Assembly: GCF_013403985.1 (NCBI RefSeq)
Contig: NZ_JABFDF010000001.1
Span: forward strand, 930,001-994,000
Direction: 5' to 3'
Origin: Winogradskyella ludwigii
GTDB taxonomy: Bacteria > Bacteroidota > Bacteroidia > Flavobacteriales > Flavobacteriaceae
Length of the DNA stretch: 64,000 nucleotides
The notes below the pieces were generated by a model, which was not told where the DNA came from, searched no databases, and saw only the letters and a program-made list of their open reading frames with translations. The position numbers and the translations under genes are program-made. This document shows positions 17,153 through 26,853 of the stretch, piece after piece. Each line of letters opens with the position of its first letter. The stretch's first letter is position 1.

Positions 17153-18403
17153 TTATTTAGTTACAATCTGAACTGTACCTTGTGTTAACTGTTTCAATAA
17201 TAATTCTTTATCCTTTTCAAGTTCTTGTATAGCAGCATCATTATAATGCCTAATTGTATACAAGCTTACATTTTGGTGACAGGTTACATTAAATTTTGCT
17301 TTTAAGTGCTGTAATAATTTCTCTAAATTATCAAATAGGTTATCAATACATACAGAAAAACTAATCGCTGAATTCTGAATAACATCGACCTTCATTTTAT
17401 ACAAATGTAATAGACTAAATATTTCACTAATGTTATCTTCCATGATGTATGAAAAATCTAAGGATGATAATGAAATTAAGGTTTGATTTTTCTTTACGAT
17501 AAAACATGGAATTTCTGGCACTAAAGCCTCTCCTTTACTTACACACGTACCATCATTTTCAGGATTTAAAAACGATTTTACATATAAAGGAATTTCCTTT
17601 TGTTGTAATGGCTGAAGTGTTTTAGGGTGAATTACAGACGCACCATAAAACGCTAATTCTATAGCTTCTCTATAAGAAATTTGATGTAGTAGCTGTGCGT
17701 TTTCAAAATAACGAGGATCTGCATTTAATACTCCTGGTACATCTTTCCAAATGGTAACACTTTGTGCATTTAAGCAATAGGCGAAAATTGCTGCTGTATA
17801 ATCACTTCCTTCTCTTCCTAAAGTCGTCGTGAAATTATTGGCATCACTCCCTAAAAATCCTTGAGTAATATTTAAAATATTGGTATCTAAGTTAGACGAC
17901 ATATTTTCTTGTGTGGTTTCCCAATTCACATTAGATCGTCTGTAGTAATTATCCGTTTTTATAAATTCTCTAACATCAATCCAATTATTTTTCATGCCAA
18001 TTTCATTAAGATAATGGCTGATAATTGTAGTAGAAATTAATTCTCCAAAACCAATAGTCTGATCATAAACGTAATTATAATCTGGTGACTTATTACTTTT
18101 AAAAAATGCATTTAACTCATCAAAAAGTGCTTTTACATCTGTAAATACTTGATGTTGATTATTCTCAAACAAGTCTGTTAAGATATCGTTATGACATTTA
18201 ATAACTTCGTGAATAGCATTTTGCAATTCGGCTTTATTTTCAAAATAATTTTTAATCACCAATTCCATTCTATTCGTTGTCTTTCCCATTGCAGAAACGA
18301 CAACCAAAGTATTATTATAACCTGTTGTTTTTAAAACCTTTGCTAGGTTTTTAACACCATCTGCATCTTTTACAGATGCTCCACCAAATTTATAAATTCG
18401 CAT
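17153..18403 (-). CDS. lysC: aspartate kinase
   Basis: Phosphorylates aspartate at the entry to lysine, threonine and methionine synthesis. The 416-residue protein opens with MRIYKFGGASVKDADGVKNL (KFGGxS phosphate-binding motif), has a LGREGSDYTAAIFAYCL block near residue 195 and a WKDVPGVLNADPR block near 220. A C-terminal region from about residue 300 is consistent with ACT-type regulation. The start overlaps the stop of the upstream GNAT gene by one base (TAATG), and the OlsF-like gene follows after 19 bp. Confidence 0.92.
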   Translation of the reverse strand: MRIYKFGGASVKDADGVKNLAKVLKTTGYNNTLVVVSAMGKTTNRMELVIKNYFENKAELQNAIHEVIKCHNDILTDLFENNQHQVFTDVKALFDELNAFFKSNKSPDYNYVYDQTIGFGELISTTIISHYLNEIGMKNNWIDVREFIKTDNYYRRSNVNWETTQENMSSNLDTNILNITQGFLGSDANNFTTTLGREGSDYTAAIFAYCLNAQSVTIWKDVPGVLNADPRYFENAQLLHQISYREAIELAFYGASVIHPKTLQPLQQKEIPLYVKSFLNPENDGTCVSKGEALVPEIPCFIVKKNQTLISLSSLDFSYIMEDNISEIFSLLHLYKMKVDVIQNSAISFSVCIDNLFDNLEKLLQHLKAKFNVTCHQNVSLYTIRHYNDAAIQELEKDKELLLKQLTQGTVQIVTK

Positions 18404-18879
18404 TATATAGCTTTTAAATAATTTTCAATTCCTTTTTCGTCTAATTGCACAACGTCCCAATCTCGCATAACATTGGCTCCTTTGCTTTCGTAGAACTTTA
18501 TCGCTGGATCGTTCCAGTCTATAACCTCCCAACTAACACGTTTTACACCTAACTGCTTGGCATGTTTAACTACTGAATTTAACAACAATGTTCCTAGACC
18601 TTTGCCTCTACATTTCTCACTTACAATGAGATCTTCTAAATGTAAAACCTCTCCTTTCCATGTAGAATATCTAGGATAAACTAAAGCAATACCCTCAATA
18701 CTATTGTTAACTTCTAAAACAAAACAAGTAAATTTTGGATTTTCACCAAAACCATCTCTTTCCAAATCAAGAACGTTTACTTCTACAGCATCTGTTTCTT
18801 TTTCAAAAGTCGCTAACTCTTGAATGAGTTCTAAAACTCTTGACATATCTTGTTTAACGGCTAATCGTGGTTGATTCAT
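18403..18879 (-). CDS. GNAT family N-acetyltransferase
   Basis: A 158-residue single-domain acetyltransferase. The acetyl-CoA site is seen as VSEKCRGKGLGTLLLNSVVKHA (Q/RxxGxG/A), preceded by the strand YPRYSTWKGEVLHLEDLIV and followed by NDPAIKFYESKGA. The sequence resembles diamine/thialysine acetyltransferases (SAT family), but the substrate is not certain. It is the first gene of the operon with aspartate kinase, sharing a TAATG stop-start overlap with it. Confidence 0.85.
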   Translation of the reverse strand: MNQPRLAVKQDMSRVLELIQELATFEKETDAVEVNVLDLERDGFGENPKFTCFVLEVNNSIEGIALVYPRYSTWKGEVLHLEDLIVSEKCRGKGLGTLLLNSVVKHAKQLGVKRVSWEVIDWNDPAIKFYESKGANVMRDWDVVQLDEKGIENYLKAI

Positions 18880-18901
18880 TGTGTAATTTTAAAAAGGATA
18901 T

Positions 18902-18909
18902 CAAAGATA
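18902..18909 (-). promoter_or_regulatory. -7 promoter element of the GNAT-lysC-olsF operon
   Basis: On the minus strand the element reads TATCTTTG, matching TAnnTTTG, 22 bp before the ATG at 18879. Confidence 0.65.
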
Positions 18910-19010
18910 ATCTAAACTCACTTTATATAACAATTATTTTAGTCTACGAAAACGTTATAGTTTGTTAAAAAAAGCGATATTTGTGTGCTAATAATCAATA
19001 ATTCAGTTTC

Positions 19011-20021
19011 ATGTCTAAAAGAAATCAAACCTTAGGGGAATTTATAATTGAAAATCAAACCTCTTTTAAATACTCATCTGGGGAACTTTCCAGACTTATT
19101 AACTCTATTCGTTTAGCTGCTAAAGTGGTTAATCACGAAGTAAATAAAGCCGGCTTGGTTGATATTATTGGTGCTGCTGGAGATACCAACATCCAAGGTG
19201 AAGACCAGCAAAAATTAGACGTTTATGCTAATGATAAATTCATTCAAACTTTAACGAAACGGAATATTGTTTGCGGTATTGCTAGTGAAGAGGAAGATGA
19301 TTTTATTACAATTAATAGCCAAGATGAAAATCATCAGAATAAATATGTGGTTTTAATTGACCCTTTAGATGGCTCTTCTAACATTGATGTTAATGTTTCT
19401 GTGGGAACCATTTTTTCAATCTATAGACGTGTTACTCCATTAGGAACACCTGTTACTTTAGAAGATTTTCTTCAGAAAGGTAGTGCTCAAGTTGCTGCAG
19501 GTTATGTGGTTTACGGAACCTCTACAATGTTAGTTTACACTACAGGACACGGAGTTAATGGTTTCACATTAAACCCTGCAATTGGATCTTATTATTTATC
19601 GCATCCAGATATGCAATTTCCTGAAGATGGAAATATCTATTCTGTAAATGAGGGTAACTATTCTGATTTCCCAACAGGTATCAAAAAATATATTAAATAC
19701 TGCCAAGAAGACGAAGGTGAAAGACCATATACAAGCAGATACATAGGATCTTTAGTTTCTGATTTTCATAGAAATATGATAAAAGGTGGAATTTACATGT
19801 ATCCAAAAAGTACTAAAAACCCAAAAGGTAAATTGCGCTTACTTTATGAGTGTAATCCTATGGCTTTTATTGCAGAACAAGCTAACGGAAAAGCTAGTGA
19901 TGGTTTTACACGAATTATGGATATAGAGCCAACAGAACTTCATGAGCGCGTACCATTTATATGTGGTAGTAAAAACATGGTAGACAAAGCTGAAGAATTT
20001 ATGCGTAACAATAAGGAATAA
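19011..20021 (+). CDS. fbp: class I fructose-1,6-bisphosphatase
   Basis: Hydrolyses fructose 1,6-bisphosphate to fructose 6-phosphate in gluconeogenesis. The metal-binding motif [11 protein letters not shown] lies at residues 115-126, with the upstream acidic GIASEEEDD cluster and the C-terminal [20 protein letters not shown] block that holds the active-site Lys and the sugar-binding residues. At 336 residues it is a normal class I enzyme. The gene stands alone, divergent from the GNAT operon, and is followed by a perfect hairpin terminator. Confidence 0.97.
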   Translation: MSKRNQTLGEFIIENQTSFKYSSGELSRLINSIRLAAKVVNHEVNKAGLVDIIGAAGDTNIQGEDQQKLDVYANDKFIQTLTKRNIVCGIASEEEDDFITINSQDENHQNKYVVLIDPLDGSSNIDVNVSVGTIFSIYRRVTPLGTPVTLEDFLQKGSAQVAAGYVVYGTSTMLVYTTGHGVNGFTLNPAIGSYYLSHPDMQFPEDGNIYSVNEGNYSDFPTGIKKYIKYCQEDEGERPYTSRYIGSLVSDFHRNMIKGGIYMYPKSTKNPKGKLRLLYECNPMAFIAEQANGKASDGFTRIMDIEPTELHERVPFICGSKNMVDKAEEFMRNNKE

Positions 20022-20040
20022 GATATACAATAGCATTTGT

Positions 20041-20081
20041 AATTAAAAAAGCAACCTAAAATTTAGGTTGCTTTTTTAATT
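20041..20081. terminator. bidirectional terminator between fbp and the TerB-like gene
   Basis: Perfect palindrome with 20-base arms at 20041-20060 and 20062-20081 around one central base; core GCAACCTAAA / TTTAGGTTGC with A and T tracts outside. It serves both convergent genes. Confidence 0.9.
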
Positions 20082-20105
20082 TATAGAAATGTAATACACT
20101 AAGTA

Positions 20106-20537
20106 TTATCTATTCATATTTTTCATTTCTTCAACAAAAGTATCAGCATCTAATTTGTCATAAGCTAAAGCCAAAGCCTTATCTGCAATGTACTTAACAT
20201 TTTGAGCATGAAACCCTAAACCAACACATAGCTTCTCTAGTAACCAATGCTGATTTGGCCCTTCGATATCATCTGCCCAAACCATTCGTGCTAAATCATA
20301 CAAACGTTCTAAACGCTCATCATAAGAATGAGGAGCATTAATTGGATGACTTTTATAATCCCCTAAAATTGTTTCATAATCGAGCTCCGAAATACTTAAT
20401 CTTGTAGCTAAACGATCTAAAAAGGCTTTTTCGTTGTCGGAAATAACACCATCACTCATTGCAACTCTTACAATCGCAGCAAAATGGTCTTCATTACGTT
20501 TTTTAAATCCGCTATCGAATAAATCTGAAAATGACAT
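20106..20537 (-). CDS. TerB-like protein
   Basis: A 143-residue all-helical soluble protein with the TerB signature AAIVRVAMSDGVISDNEKAFLDRLATRL near the N terminus, in which the Asp-rich turn (SDGVISDNE) resembles a metal-binding loop. TerB was named for tellurite resistance, but isolated copies like this are widespread in Flavobacteriaceae and usually have no ter neighbours, as here. No membrane or signal segment is present. It has its own promoter facing away from mfd. Confidence 0.8.
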   Translation of the reverse strand: MSFSDLFDSGFKKRNEDHFAAIVRVAMSDGVISDNEKAFLDRLATRLSISELDYETILGDYKSHPINAPHSYDERLERLYDLARMVWADDIEGPNQHWLLEKLCVGLGFHAQNVKYIADKALALAYDKLDADTFVEEMKNMNR

Positions 20538-20573
20538 ATATGTTTTATTTTAGTATCTAATTATTAATTCGGA

Positions 20574-20581
20574 CAAATATA
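20574..20581 (-). promoter_or_regulatory. -7 promoter element of the TerB-like gene
   Basis: Minus strand TATATTTG, matching TAnnTTTG, 36 bp before the ATG at 20537. Confidence 0.6.
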
Positions 20582-20783
20582 ATTCTATTCAAAGAATTAT
20601 CATCCACTCAATTAAACTTTTTGAATTTCAGGGAACATTAAATATTGCACACGTTAAACTCATTTTCACCATACTTTTACCGTTTTGGACGTATTAAAAT
20701 AACAAAAGCCTACTAAAAAACACTATTTCTTTTATAATTAGAAAAAGTTTAAATAAGTAGAACAATGAACACTTCAAAACTTT

Positions 20784-20791
20784 TATATTTG
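20784..20791 (+). promoter_or_regulatory. -7 promoter element of mfd
   Basis: TATATTTG, matching TAnnTTTG, 19 bp before the TTG start at 20811. The short distance supports TTG as the real start codon. Confidence 0.7.
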
Positions 20792-20810
20792 TACTTCCAA
20801 ACAAAGAAAC

Positions 20811-23800
20811 TTGAGTAAAGTATCTATTGCCCAAACATTCGCACAGACTTTGCAATTGCAAAATCTAAAAACTGCTATTGCCCAAAGTGAACTTTTAGAC
20901 TCCTCTCAAGGCAAATCTAAAACACATTTAAAAGGTTTAATAGGATCTTCTTTTTCAATTTCTGTTGCCGAAGCTTTTAAAACCGCAGATCAACCATTTT
21001 TACTCATTTTTGATGATAAAGAAGAAGCTGCCTATTATCTCAACGATTTAGAACAACTCATCAATAATAAAGATGTATTATTCTATCCTGGAAGTTACAG
21101 AAGACCTTATCAAATTGAAGAAACCAATAATGCCAACGTACTCTTACGTGCCGAAGTTTTAAACCGAATTAATTCGCGTAAAAAACCATGTATTATTGTC
21201 ACCTATCCTGATGCACTTTTTGAAAAGGTAGTCACTAAAAAGGAACTCGAAAAGAATACTTTAAAGATTTCAGTTGGCAACGATTTAAGTATCGATTTTG
21301 TTAACGAAGTTTTATTTGAGTACAAATTTAAACGTGTAGACTTTGTTACAGAACCAGGAGATTTTTCAGTTAGAGGTGGTATTGTAGATGTGTTTTCGTT
21401 TTCGCATGATGAACCTTACAGAATAGAGTTTTTTGGGGATGAAGTAGATAGTATTAGAACGTTTGATGTAGAGACACAACTCTCTACTGAGCGCATTAAA
21501 AAAGTGAGTATTATTCCAAATGTAGCCAACAAACTTATTGCAGAAGAGCGTGAAAGTTTTTTAAAATACATTTCTAATAAAACGGTTATTTTCTCTAAAA
21601 ATGCCGCTTTAATATTTTCAAGAATTGATGATTTTTATAATAAAGCAGAAGACGCTTTTAAAAATCTAACTAGTGAAGTAAAACAGGCTTCACCAAATCA
21701 ATTATTCTGTAATTCAGATTTATTAAAGCGTCAATTCTTAGACTATTGTTTAGTGGAGTTTGGTACTGAAGCCCAATTTGCAAAACAGCTTATTGCTTTT
21801 AATACCAAACCTCAGCCTGCATTTAATAAACAATTCAATTTATTAATTGAAGATTTAAATGAAAATCACGCTAATGGCATTACTAATTTCATTGCTTGCG
21901 TTAGCGAACAACAAGCCAAACGTTTTCATGATATTTTTGATGATGCTGAACAAACTGTACATTATAAAACGGTAGTACTTTCGCTCTATCAAGGTTTTAT
22001 AGCGCCAGACCTAAATATTGCTATTTATACAGATCATCAAATTTTTGATCGTTACCATAAATTTCAACTTAAAAATGGCTACGCCAAAAAGCAAGCTATT
22101 ACTTTAAAAGAATTGACAAATCTTGAAATTGGAGATTATGTAACACACATAGATCATGGAATTGGAAAGTTTGGTGGACTTCAAAAAATTGATGTCGAAG
22201 GCAAAAAACAAGAGGCTATAAAATTGGTTTATGGTGAGCGTGATATTTTATATTTAAGCATTCACTCTTTACATAAAATCACAAAATTTAATGGTAAAGA
22301 TGGTAAGCCACCAACAGTTTATAAATTAGGTAGTAAAGCTTGGAAAGTTTTAAAACAAAAAACCAAGTCTAGAGTTAAGGAAATTGCTTTCAATCTTATA
22401 AAGCTATACGCTAAACGAAAATTAAAAAAAGGATTTCAATACGCGCCAGATAGCCATATGCAATTAGAGTTAGAGGCTTCTTTTATTTATGAAGATACGC
22501 CTGACCAAATAACCTCAACGGCAGATATTAAAGCAGATATGGAAAGTGAGCGACCAATGGATCGTTTAATTTGTGGTGATGTTGGTTTTGGAAAGACAGA
22601 AGTTGCCATAAGAGCAGCTTTTAAAGCGGTAGATAACGGAAAGCAAGTTGCTGTTTTAGTACCAACAACCATATTAGCTTATCAGCATTCTAGAACTTTT
22701 AAAGAACGATTAAAAGATTTTCCGGTGACTGTAGATTACGTGAATCGTTTTAGAACAGCTAAAGAAAAACGTGAAACTTTAGAAGGTTTAGAAAAAGGAA
22801 ATATTGATATTATTATTGGCACACACCAATTAGCGAGTAAAAACGTAAAATTTAAAGATTTAGGTTTACTCATTGTAGATGAAGAACAAAAATTTGGAGT
22901 TTCGGTAAAAGAAAAGCTAAAAACAATAAAAGAAAACGTTGATGTACTGACGTTAACAGCGACACCAATTCCAAGAACATTGCAGTTTAGTTTAATGGCT
23001 GCCCGAGATTTATCGGTAATTAATACAGCTCCACCAAACAGATATCCTATAGAAAGTAATGTTATTAGATTTGGAGAAGAAACCATAAGAGATGCGGTGA
23101 GTTATGAAATTCAACGTGGAGGTCAGGTTTATTTTATTCATAATAGAATCGAGAATATTAAGGAGGTTGCAGGAATGATTCAACGTTTAGTGCCTGATGC
23201 TAAAATTGGTATTGGACATGGACAACTCGATGGTAAAAAATTAGAGAATTTAATGCTTGCTTTTATGGATGGTGAGTTTGATGTTTTAGTAGCAACTACT
23301 ATTGTAGAAAGTGGTTTAGACGTCCCAAATGCCAACACCATTTTTATTAATAATGCTAATAATTTTGGATTGAGTGATTTACACCAAATGCGAGGTCGTG
23401 TTGGTCGAAGTAACAAAAAAGCCTTCTGTTACTTTATTACTCCAGAATATTCTGCAATGACCAATGATGCCAGAAAACGAATTTCAGCATTAGAACAATT
23501 TACAGAGCTTGGTAGCGGATTTAATATTGCTATGAAAGATTTAGAGATTCGTGGTGCAGGAGATTTATTAGGTGGCGAACAAAGTGGATTTATTAGCGAT
23601 ATTGGCTTTGACACCTATCAAAAAATATTAAATGAAGCCATTGAAGAATTAAAGGAAACTGAGTTTTCAGATTTATATAAAGATGATGGCAAACCTAAAA
23701 ACTATGTAAAGGATATCACCATTGACACGGATTTTGAATTATTATTCCCAGACGATTACATTAATAATATTACGGAACGTTTAAATCTTTACACCAAACT

Positions 23801-24164
23801 TAACGAGATTAAAACTGAAGAAGAACTCGCTAAATTTGAAACGGAAATTATTGACCGTTTTGGAGAATTACCAACACAAGTAGCAGACTTATTAGATAGT
23901 GTACGTCTTAAATGGATTGCGACTAAAATGGGTATTGAAAAACTGATTATGAAACAAGGTAAGATGATTGGTTATTTTGTACAGGATCAGCAAAGTGGAT
24001 TTTATCAAAGTGAAGCCTTTACTAACGTGCTAAAATTTGTACAAATGAATGCTAGTAAATGTAAAATGAAAGAAAAGCAAACCCGAAAAGGGCTTCGTTT
24101 ATTGGTTACTTTCGATAAAATAAAAACAACAAAACAAGCACTCTCTGCTTTATCTGATATATAA
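20811..24164 (+). CDS. mfd: transcription-repair coupling factor
   Basis: Removes RNA polymerase stalled at lesions and recruits UvrA. The 1117-residue protein has the UvrB-homology region at the N terminus (FSVRGGIVDVFSF near residue 185), the RNA-polymerase-interacting CarD-like domain (GDYVTHIDHGIGKFGGL, about 440-456), the RecG-type translocase with Walker A GDVGFGKTE (about 588-596) and DEEQKFG box, TATPIPRT, and QMRGRVGRS. The C-terminal TRCF domain follows (RGAGDLLGGEQSGF). The start is TTG, downstream of a good promoter. The stop overlaps the next start as TAATG. Confidence 0.97.
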   Translation: MSKVSIAQTFAQTLQLQNLKTAIAQSELLDSSQGKSKTHLKGLIGSSFSISVAEAFKTADQPFLLIFDDKEEAAYYLNDLEQLINNKDVLFYPGSYRRPYQIEETNNANVLLRAEVLNRINSRKKPCIIVTYPDALFEKVVTKKELEKNTLKISVGNDLSIDFVNEVLFEYKFKRVDFVTEPGDFSVRGGIVDVFSFSHDEPYRIEFFGDEVDSIRTFDVETQLSTERIKKVSIIPNVANKLIAEERESFLKYISNKTVIFSKNAALIFSRIDDFYNKAEDAFKNLTSEVKQASPNQLFCNSDLLKRQFLDYCLVEFGTEAQFAKQLIAFNTKPQPAFNKQFNLLIEDLNENHANGITNFIACVSEQQAKRFHDIFDDAEQTVHYKTVVLSLYQGFIAPDLNIAIYTDHQIFDRYHKFQLKNGYAKKQAITLKELTNLEIGDYVTHIDHGIGKFGGLQKIDVEGKKQEAIKLVYGERDILYLSIHSLHKITKFNGKDGKPPTVYKLGSKAWKVLKQKTKSRVKEIAFNLIKLYAKRKLKKGFQYAPDSHMQLELEASFIYEDTPDQITSTADIKADMESERPMDRLICGDVGFGKTEVAIRAAFKAVDNGKQVAVLVPTTILAYQHSRTFKERLKDFPVTVDYVNRFRTAKEKRETLEGLEKGNIDIIIGTHQLASKNVKFKDLGLLIVDEEQKFGVSVKEKLKTIKENVDVLTLTATPIPRTLQFSLMAARDLSVINTAPPNRYPIESNVIRFGEETIRDAVSYEIQRGGQVYFIHNRIENIKEVAGMIQRLVPDAKIGIGHGQLDGKKLENLMLAFMDGEFDVLVATTIVESGLDVPNANTIFINNANNFGLSDLHQMRGRVGRSNKKAFCYFITPEYSAMTNDARKRISALEQFTELGSGFNIAMKDLEIRGAGDLLGGEQSGFISDIGFDTYQKILNEAIEELKETEFSDLYKDDGKPKNYVKDITIDTDFELLFPDDYINNITERLNLYTKLNEIKTEEELAKFETEIIDRFGELPTQVADLLDSVRLKWIATKMGIEKLIMKQGKMIGYFVQDQQSGFYQSEAFTNVLKFVQMNASKCKMKEKQTRKGLRLLVTFDKIKTTKQALSALSDI

Positions 24165-25036
24165 TGAGCGAAAAAAGCCATTTTAATAATTTATTACTGC
24201 TTACCATAGCAACATTATTTATTAGTACCTCTGGTACGTTAGGCAAATTTATAGATATGCCAACACCTGTTGTTATTTGGTGGCGCTCTATTTTATCCGT
24301 TTTTTTTCTGTTAATCTTCTGCTTATATAAAGGCATTAACTTGAAAATTAAAAACAATAAAGACCGTTGGACATTTTTTGTGGCAGCATTATTTATGGGA
24401 GGTCATTGGATTTTTTATTTCTATGCTCTAAAACTCTCTAATGTTGCTATTGGAATGCTGTCGCTGTTTACATTTCCTGTTTTAATAGCGTTTTTGGAAC
24501 CCTTATTTGCTAAGACTAAATTTGACCCCATACATATTCTATTAGGAGCTATGGTGCTTTTAGGGATTTATATTTTGGCTCCGGAATTTAATATAGAAAG
24601 CAGTCAATTACAAGGACTTCTATTTGGTCTACTATCGGCTTTGTGTTATGCCGTAAGGATTCTTATTCTAAAAAGCCACACTACCAATTATAATAGTACC
24701 ATGCTTATGTTTTACCAAGTATTAGTGCTATCGGTAGTTTTGGCACCTACGTTATATTTCATGGGAACCTCATCTATTACCACACAATATCCTTATGTTT
24801 TAATACTCGCTTTAGTGACTACAACTCTTGGACACACTATGTTTGTAAATAGTCTAAAGCATTTTAAAGCGAGTACAGCCAGTATTATTGGAAGCTCTCA
24901 ACCTATTTTCGGAATTATTATGGCTTACTTTTTCTTGAATGAAATACCAACAAAACATACCTTTGTTGGAGGTGCTTTAATATTAGCCACAGTTATTGTT
25001 GAGAGTGTGAGGTCTAAAAAGACATTGAATGATTAA
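24164..25036 (+). CDS. EamA-family drug/metabolite transporter
   Basis: A 290-residue inner-membrane protein with ten hydrophobic helices in two EamA repeats (about 8-140 and 150-285). The second repeat ends with the family-typical SSQPIFGIIMAYFFLNEIPT and GGALILATVI. Substrates of this superfamily range from amino acids to nucleotide sugars and cannot be inferred. Its ATG overlaps the mfd stop by one base, so the two are translationally coupled, though no functional link is obvious. Confidence 0.85.
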   Translation: MSEKSHFNNLLLLTIATLFISTSGTLGKFIDMPTPVVIWWRSILSVFFLLIFCLYKGINLKIKNNKDRWTFFVAALFMGGHWIFYFYALKLSNVAIGMLSLFTFPVLIAFLEPLFAKTKFDPIHILLGAMVLLGIYILAPEFNIESSQLQGLLFGLLSALCYAVRILILKSHTTNYNSTMLMFYQVLVLSVVLAPTLYFMGTSSITTQYPYVLILALVTTTLGHTMFVNSLKHFKASTASIIGSSQPIFGIIMAYFFLNEIPTKHTFVGGALILATVIVESVRSKKTLND

Positions 25037-25085
25037 TATGGCTTAATTTTTGAAGTCCTATTTACAAATAAAACAGCTTATTTAA

Positions 25086-26387
25086 ATGAAAAGAATCCTA
25101 ATTATCTTATTCGTATTACCATTAATTTCCTTTTCTCAAAGTGTAAAGGGCACATTTTCACCAGCCGAAGATTTTAGTTATGCATTTCTCTACGAAGCCA
25201 CACCAGAAAGTGCAAATTACGTCAACAGAGGAAAGCTTGATAGTCTTGGGAATTTTGAAATTAAATTAGACTCTACAGTAAAACCAGGTATTTATAAGAT
25301 TGTATATGCCATTCCTCCAGAAGAAAATAATTTCGATTTTATATACGACGGAAAAGAAAGTGTGAGCTTTAATTTTAGCAATGACAAAGGCGTAAATTTC
25401 ACAGAATCTGAAGAAAATAAACTTTGGAGTTCTTACCTAAAAAGTATTGCTATGGTAAACCAAACAATAAGTAATTATTACACTAAAGATAACTCAGATA
25501 AGAAAGGCTTCAATGCTATTTTTAAAACCCTGAACGACACCCAAAAAGCGTACGAAGAATTAGCTCAAGACAAATTAGTTTCTCGTTTTATAAAAGCCAA
25601 CAGACCTTACATACCAACCAAATATGAAGATATCACTACCTATTCACAAAATCTTAAATCACATTATCTTAGCCAAGTAAACTTTAGTGATTACCTGCTA
25701 CAGAGCTCGTCGTATCTAACAGATCGTGTAACGGCTTATGTGTTTAATATGGTTGAAAACCCAAATAATGATACCTACAAACAACACATAGACGATGTTG
25801 CTTTAGCTATTGGGAACGAAGATTTAAAAATTAAAACAACTCTTTTACAAGTCCTTTGGCAAAATTTTACAGCCTTAAAAAATAATACTGTAGCTAATTA
25901 TATTGCAGACAGCTATTTATTAGAATTAGCTCAGAAAACAAATAACAAGGTTTTAGAAGATATGCTAATTTCTTATAAAAACACCTCAATAGGTGCTTTA
26001 GCTCCCAATTTTGACATCACATTAGATGGAAAAGAAACAAGCTTACAGCAATTAGAAGGAGCAGATCATTATTTACTAATTTTTTGGAGCAGTGCTTGTG
26101 GTCATTGCCTCAATGAATTACCCAAAGTAAGAGAACTTATTGCCAACAAACCTCACTTAAAAGTCGTTGCTTTTGGTTTAGAAAATGATAAAAGTAATTG
26201 GGAAACAGAAATAAAAAACTACCCAGAATTTATCCATAAAAAAGGATTAGGTAAATGGGACAACCCTATTGTAAAAACGTATGATATCTCAGCTACACCA
26301 TCTTATTTTATATTAAATGCTTCTAAAATAATTGTAGCTAAACCTAATGATTTTGAAGCTTTAGAAGTTCTCTTAAAGACGCTTTAA
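25086..26387 (+). CDS. TlpA-like thioredoxin-fold exported protein
   Basis: A 433-residue protein with a signal peptide (MKRILIILFVLPLISFSQ), an N-terminal beta-rich domain of about 280 residues of the DUF4369/DUF5106-like kind often found in Bacteroidota thiol-disulfide proteins, and a C-terminal thioredoxin domain from about residue 300. The redox pair is CGHC in IFWSSACGHCLNELPKV, and the cis-Pro is in DISATPSYFIL. It probably acts as a periplasmic disulfide reductase or sensor; the partner is unknown. A perfect 17-bp inverted repeat lies 47 bp after the stop. Confidence 0.83.
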   Translation: MKRILIILFVLPLISFSQSVKGTFSPAEDFSYAFLYEATPESANYVNRGKLDSLGNFEIKLDSTVKPGIYKIVYAIPPEENNFDFIYDGKESVSFNFSNDKGVNFTESEENKLWSSYLKSIAMVNQTISNYYTKDNSDKKGFNAIFKTLNDTQKAYEELAQDKLVSRFIKANRPYIPTKYEDITTYSQNLKSHYLSQVNFSDYLLQSSSYLTDRVTAYVFNMVENPNNDTYKQHIDDVALAIGNEDLKIKTTLLQVLWQNFTALKNNTVANYIADSYLLELAQKTNNKVLEDMLISYKNTSIGALAPNFDITLDGKETSLQQLEGADHYLLIFWSSACGHCLNELPKVRELIANKPHLKVVAFGLENDKSNWETEIKNYPEFIHKKGLGKWDNPIVKTYDISATPSYFILNASKIIVAKPNDFEALEVLLKTL

Positions 26388-26434
26388 AATCTTTAAAACA
26401 GCAATAATTATATTGTTTTTGTTTTTAATTGGCA

Positions 26435-26474
26435 ATTCATGTATCAATTCTCATTTCAGAATTGATACATGAAT
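26435..26474. repeat. perfect 17-bp inverted repeat, 6-base loop
   Basis: Arms 26435-26451 and 26458-26474 (ATTCATGTATCAATTCT and its exact complement). There is no T tract on either side, so it is a poor rho-independent terminator; an mRNA 3'-end stabiliser or a protein site are alternatives. Confidence 0.8.
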
Positions 26475-26567
26475 CACTATATATTAAATGATCAAAACCT
26501 TATCTAATTAGTACAAATATAATCTAGGCTTAATTTAAAAACCTCGTTTAAAAGCAATATATTTCGT

Positions 26568-26575
26568 TATATTTG
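26568..26575 (+). promoter_or_regulatory. -7 promoter element in the long intergenic region
   Basis: TATATTTG, matching TAnnTTTG. It would start a transcript near 26581 that runs over the small open frame at 26593. Confidence 0.55.
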
Positions 26576-26592
26576 TATCTATTATAAAATTT

Positions 26593-26853
26593 ATGATTCA
26601 TTCTATAATAGATTCTGGTAAATCCATTCTTCATTTACCAATAACAATAATTACAGTAAAGACCAAGTATCTTAACCGTAAGACACTACAAGCCAAAGAA
26701 ATAACATCTTTCACCTCTCAAAAAATTAAAAAATTAAATTTCCATAAGCATACATACGCACAATTAAAAAGAAGTATTGTAATATTCCTTTGTCATTTAA
26801 AAAAGACTGATAAAAAAACAACAACACAACTTTATAAACCTTTGATTAATTAG
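26593..26853 (+). CDS. hypothetical small basic protein (doubtful)
   Basis: An 86-codon frame beginning ATG 17 bp after a good -7 element. The product is basic and rich in Lys, Ile, Thr and His (MIHSIIDSGKSILHLPITII at the start), with no signal peptide, membrane helix or known motif. Its composition is close to what AT-rich non-coding DNA would translate to. The well-placed promoter is the main argument that something is transcribed here; it could equally be a small RNA. I do not recognise it. Confidence 0.3.
   Translation: MIHSIIDSGKSILHLPITIITVKTKYLNRKTLQAKEITSFTSQKIKKLNFHKHTYAQLKRSIVIFLCHLKKTDKKTTTQLYKPLIN

Noticed and set aside
19011-19011. Promoter of fbp at the GATATTTG about 30 bp upstream
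   Set aside because: The first base pair of the -7 consensus is wrong (GA instead of TA), so I did not list it.
20106-20537. Tellurite resistance locus
   Set aside because: Only a single TerB-like gene is present, without terC, terD or terZ neighbours.
22487-23614. Antisense open frames inside mfd
   Set aside because: They lie entirely in conserved mfd coding sequence, have Ser/Leu-rich shadow composition and no promoter.
24106-24357. Minus-strand frame over the mfd/EamA junction
   Set aside because: Shadow of two well-supported genes; no recognisable domain.
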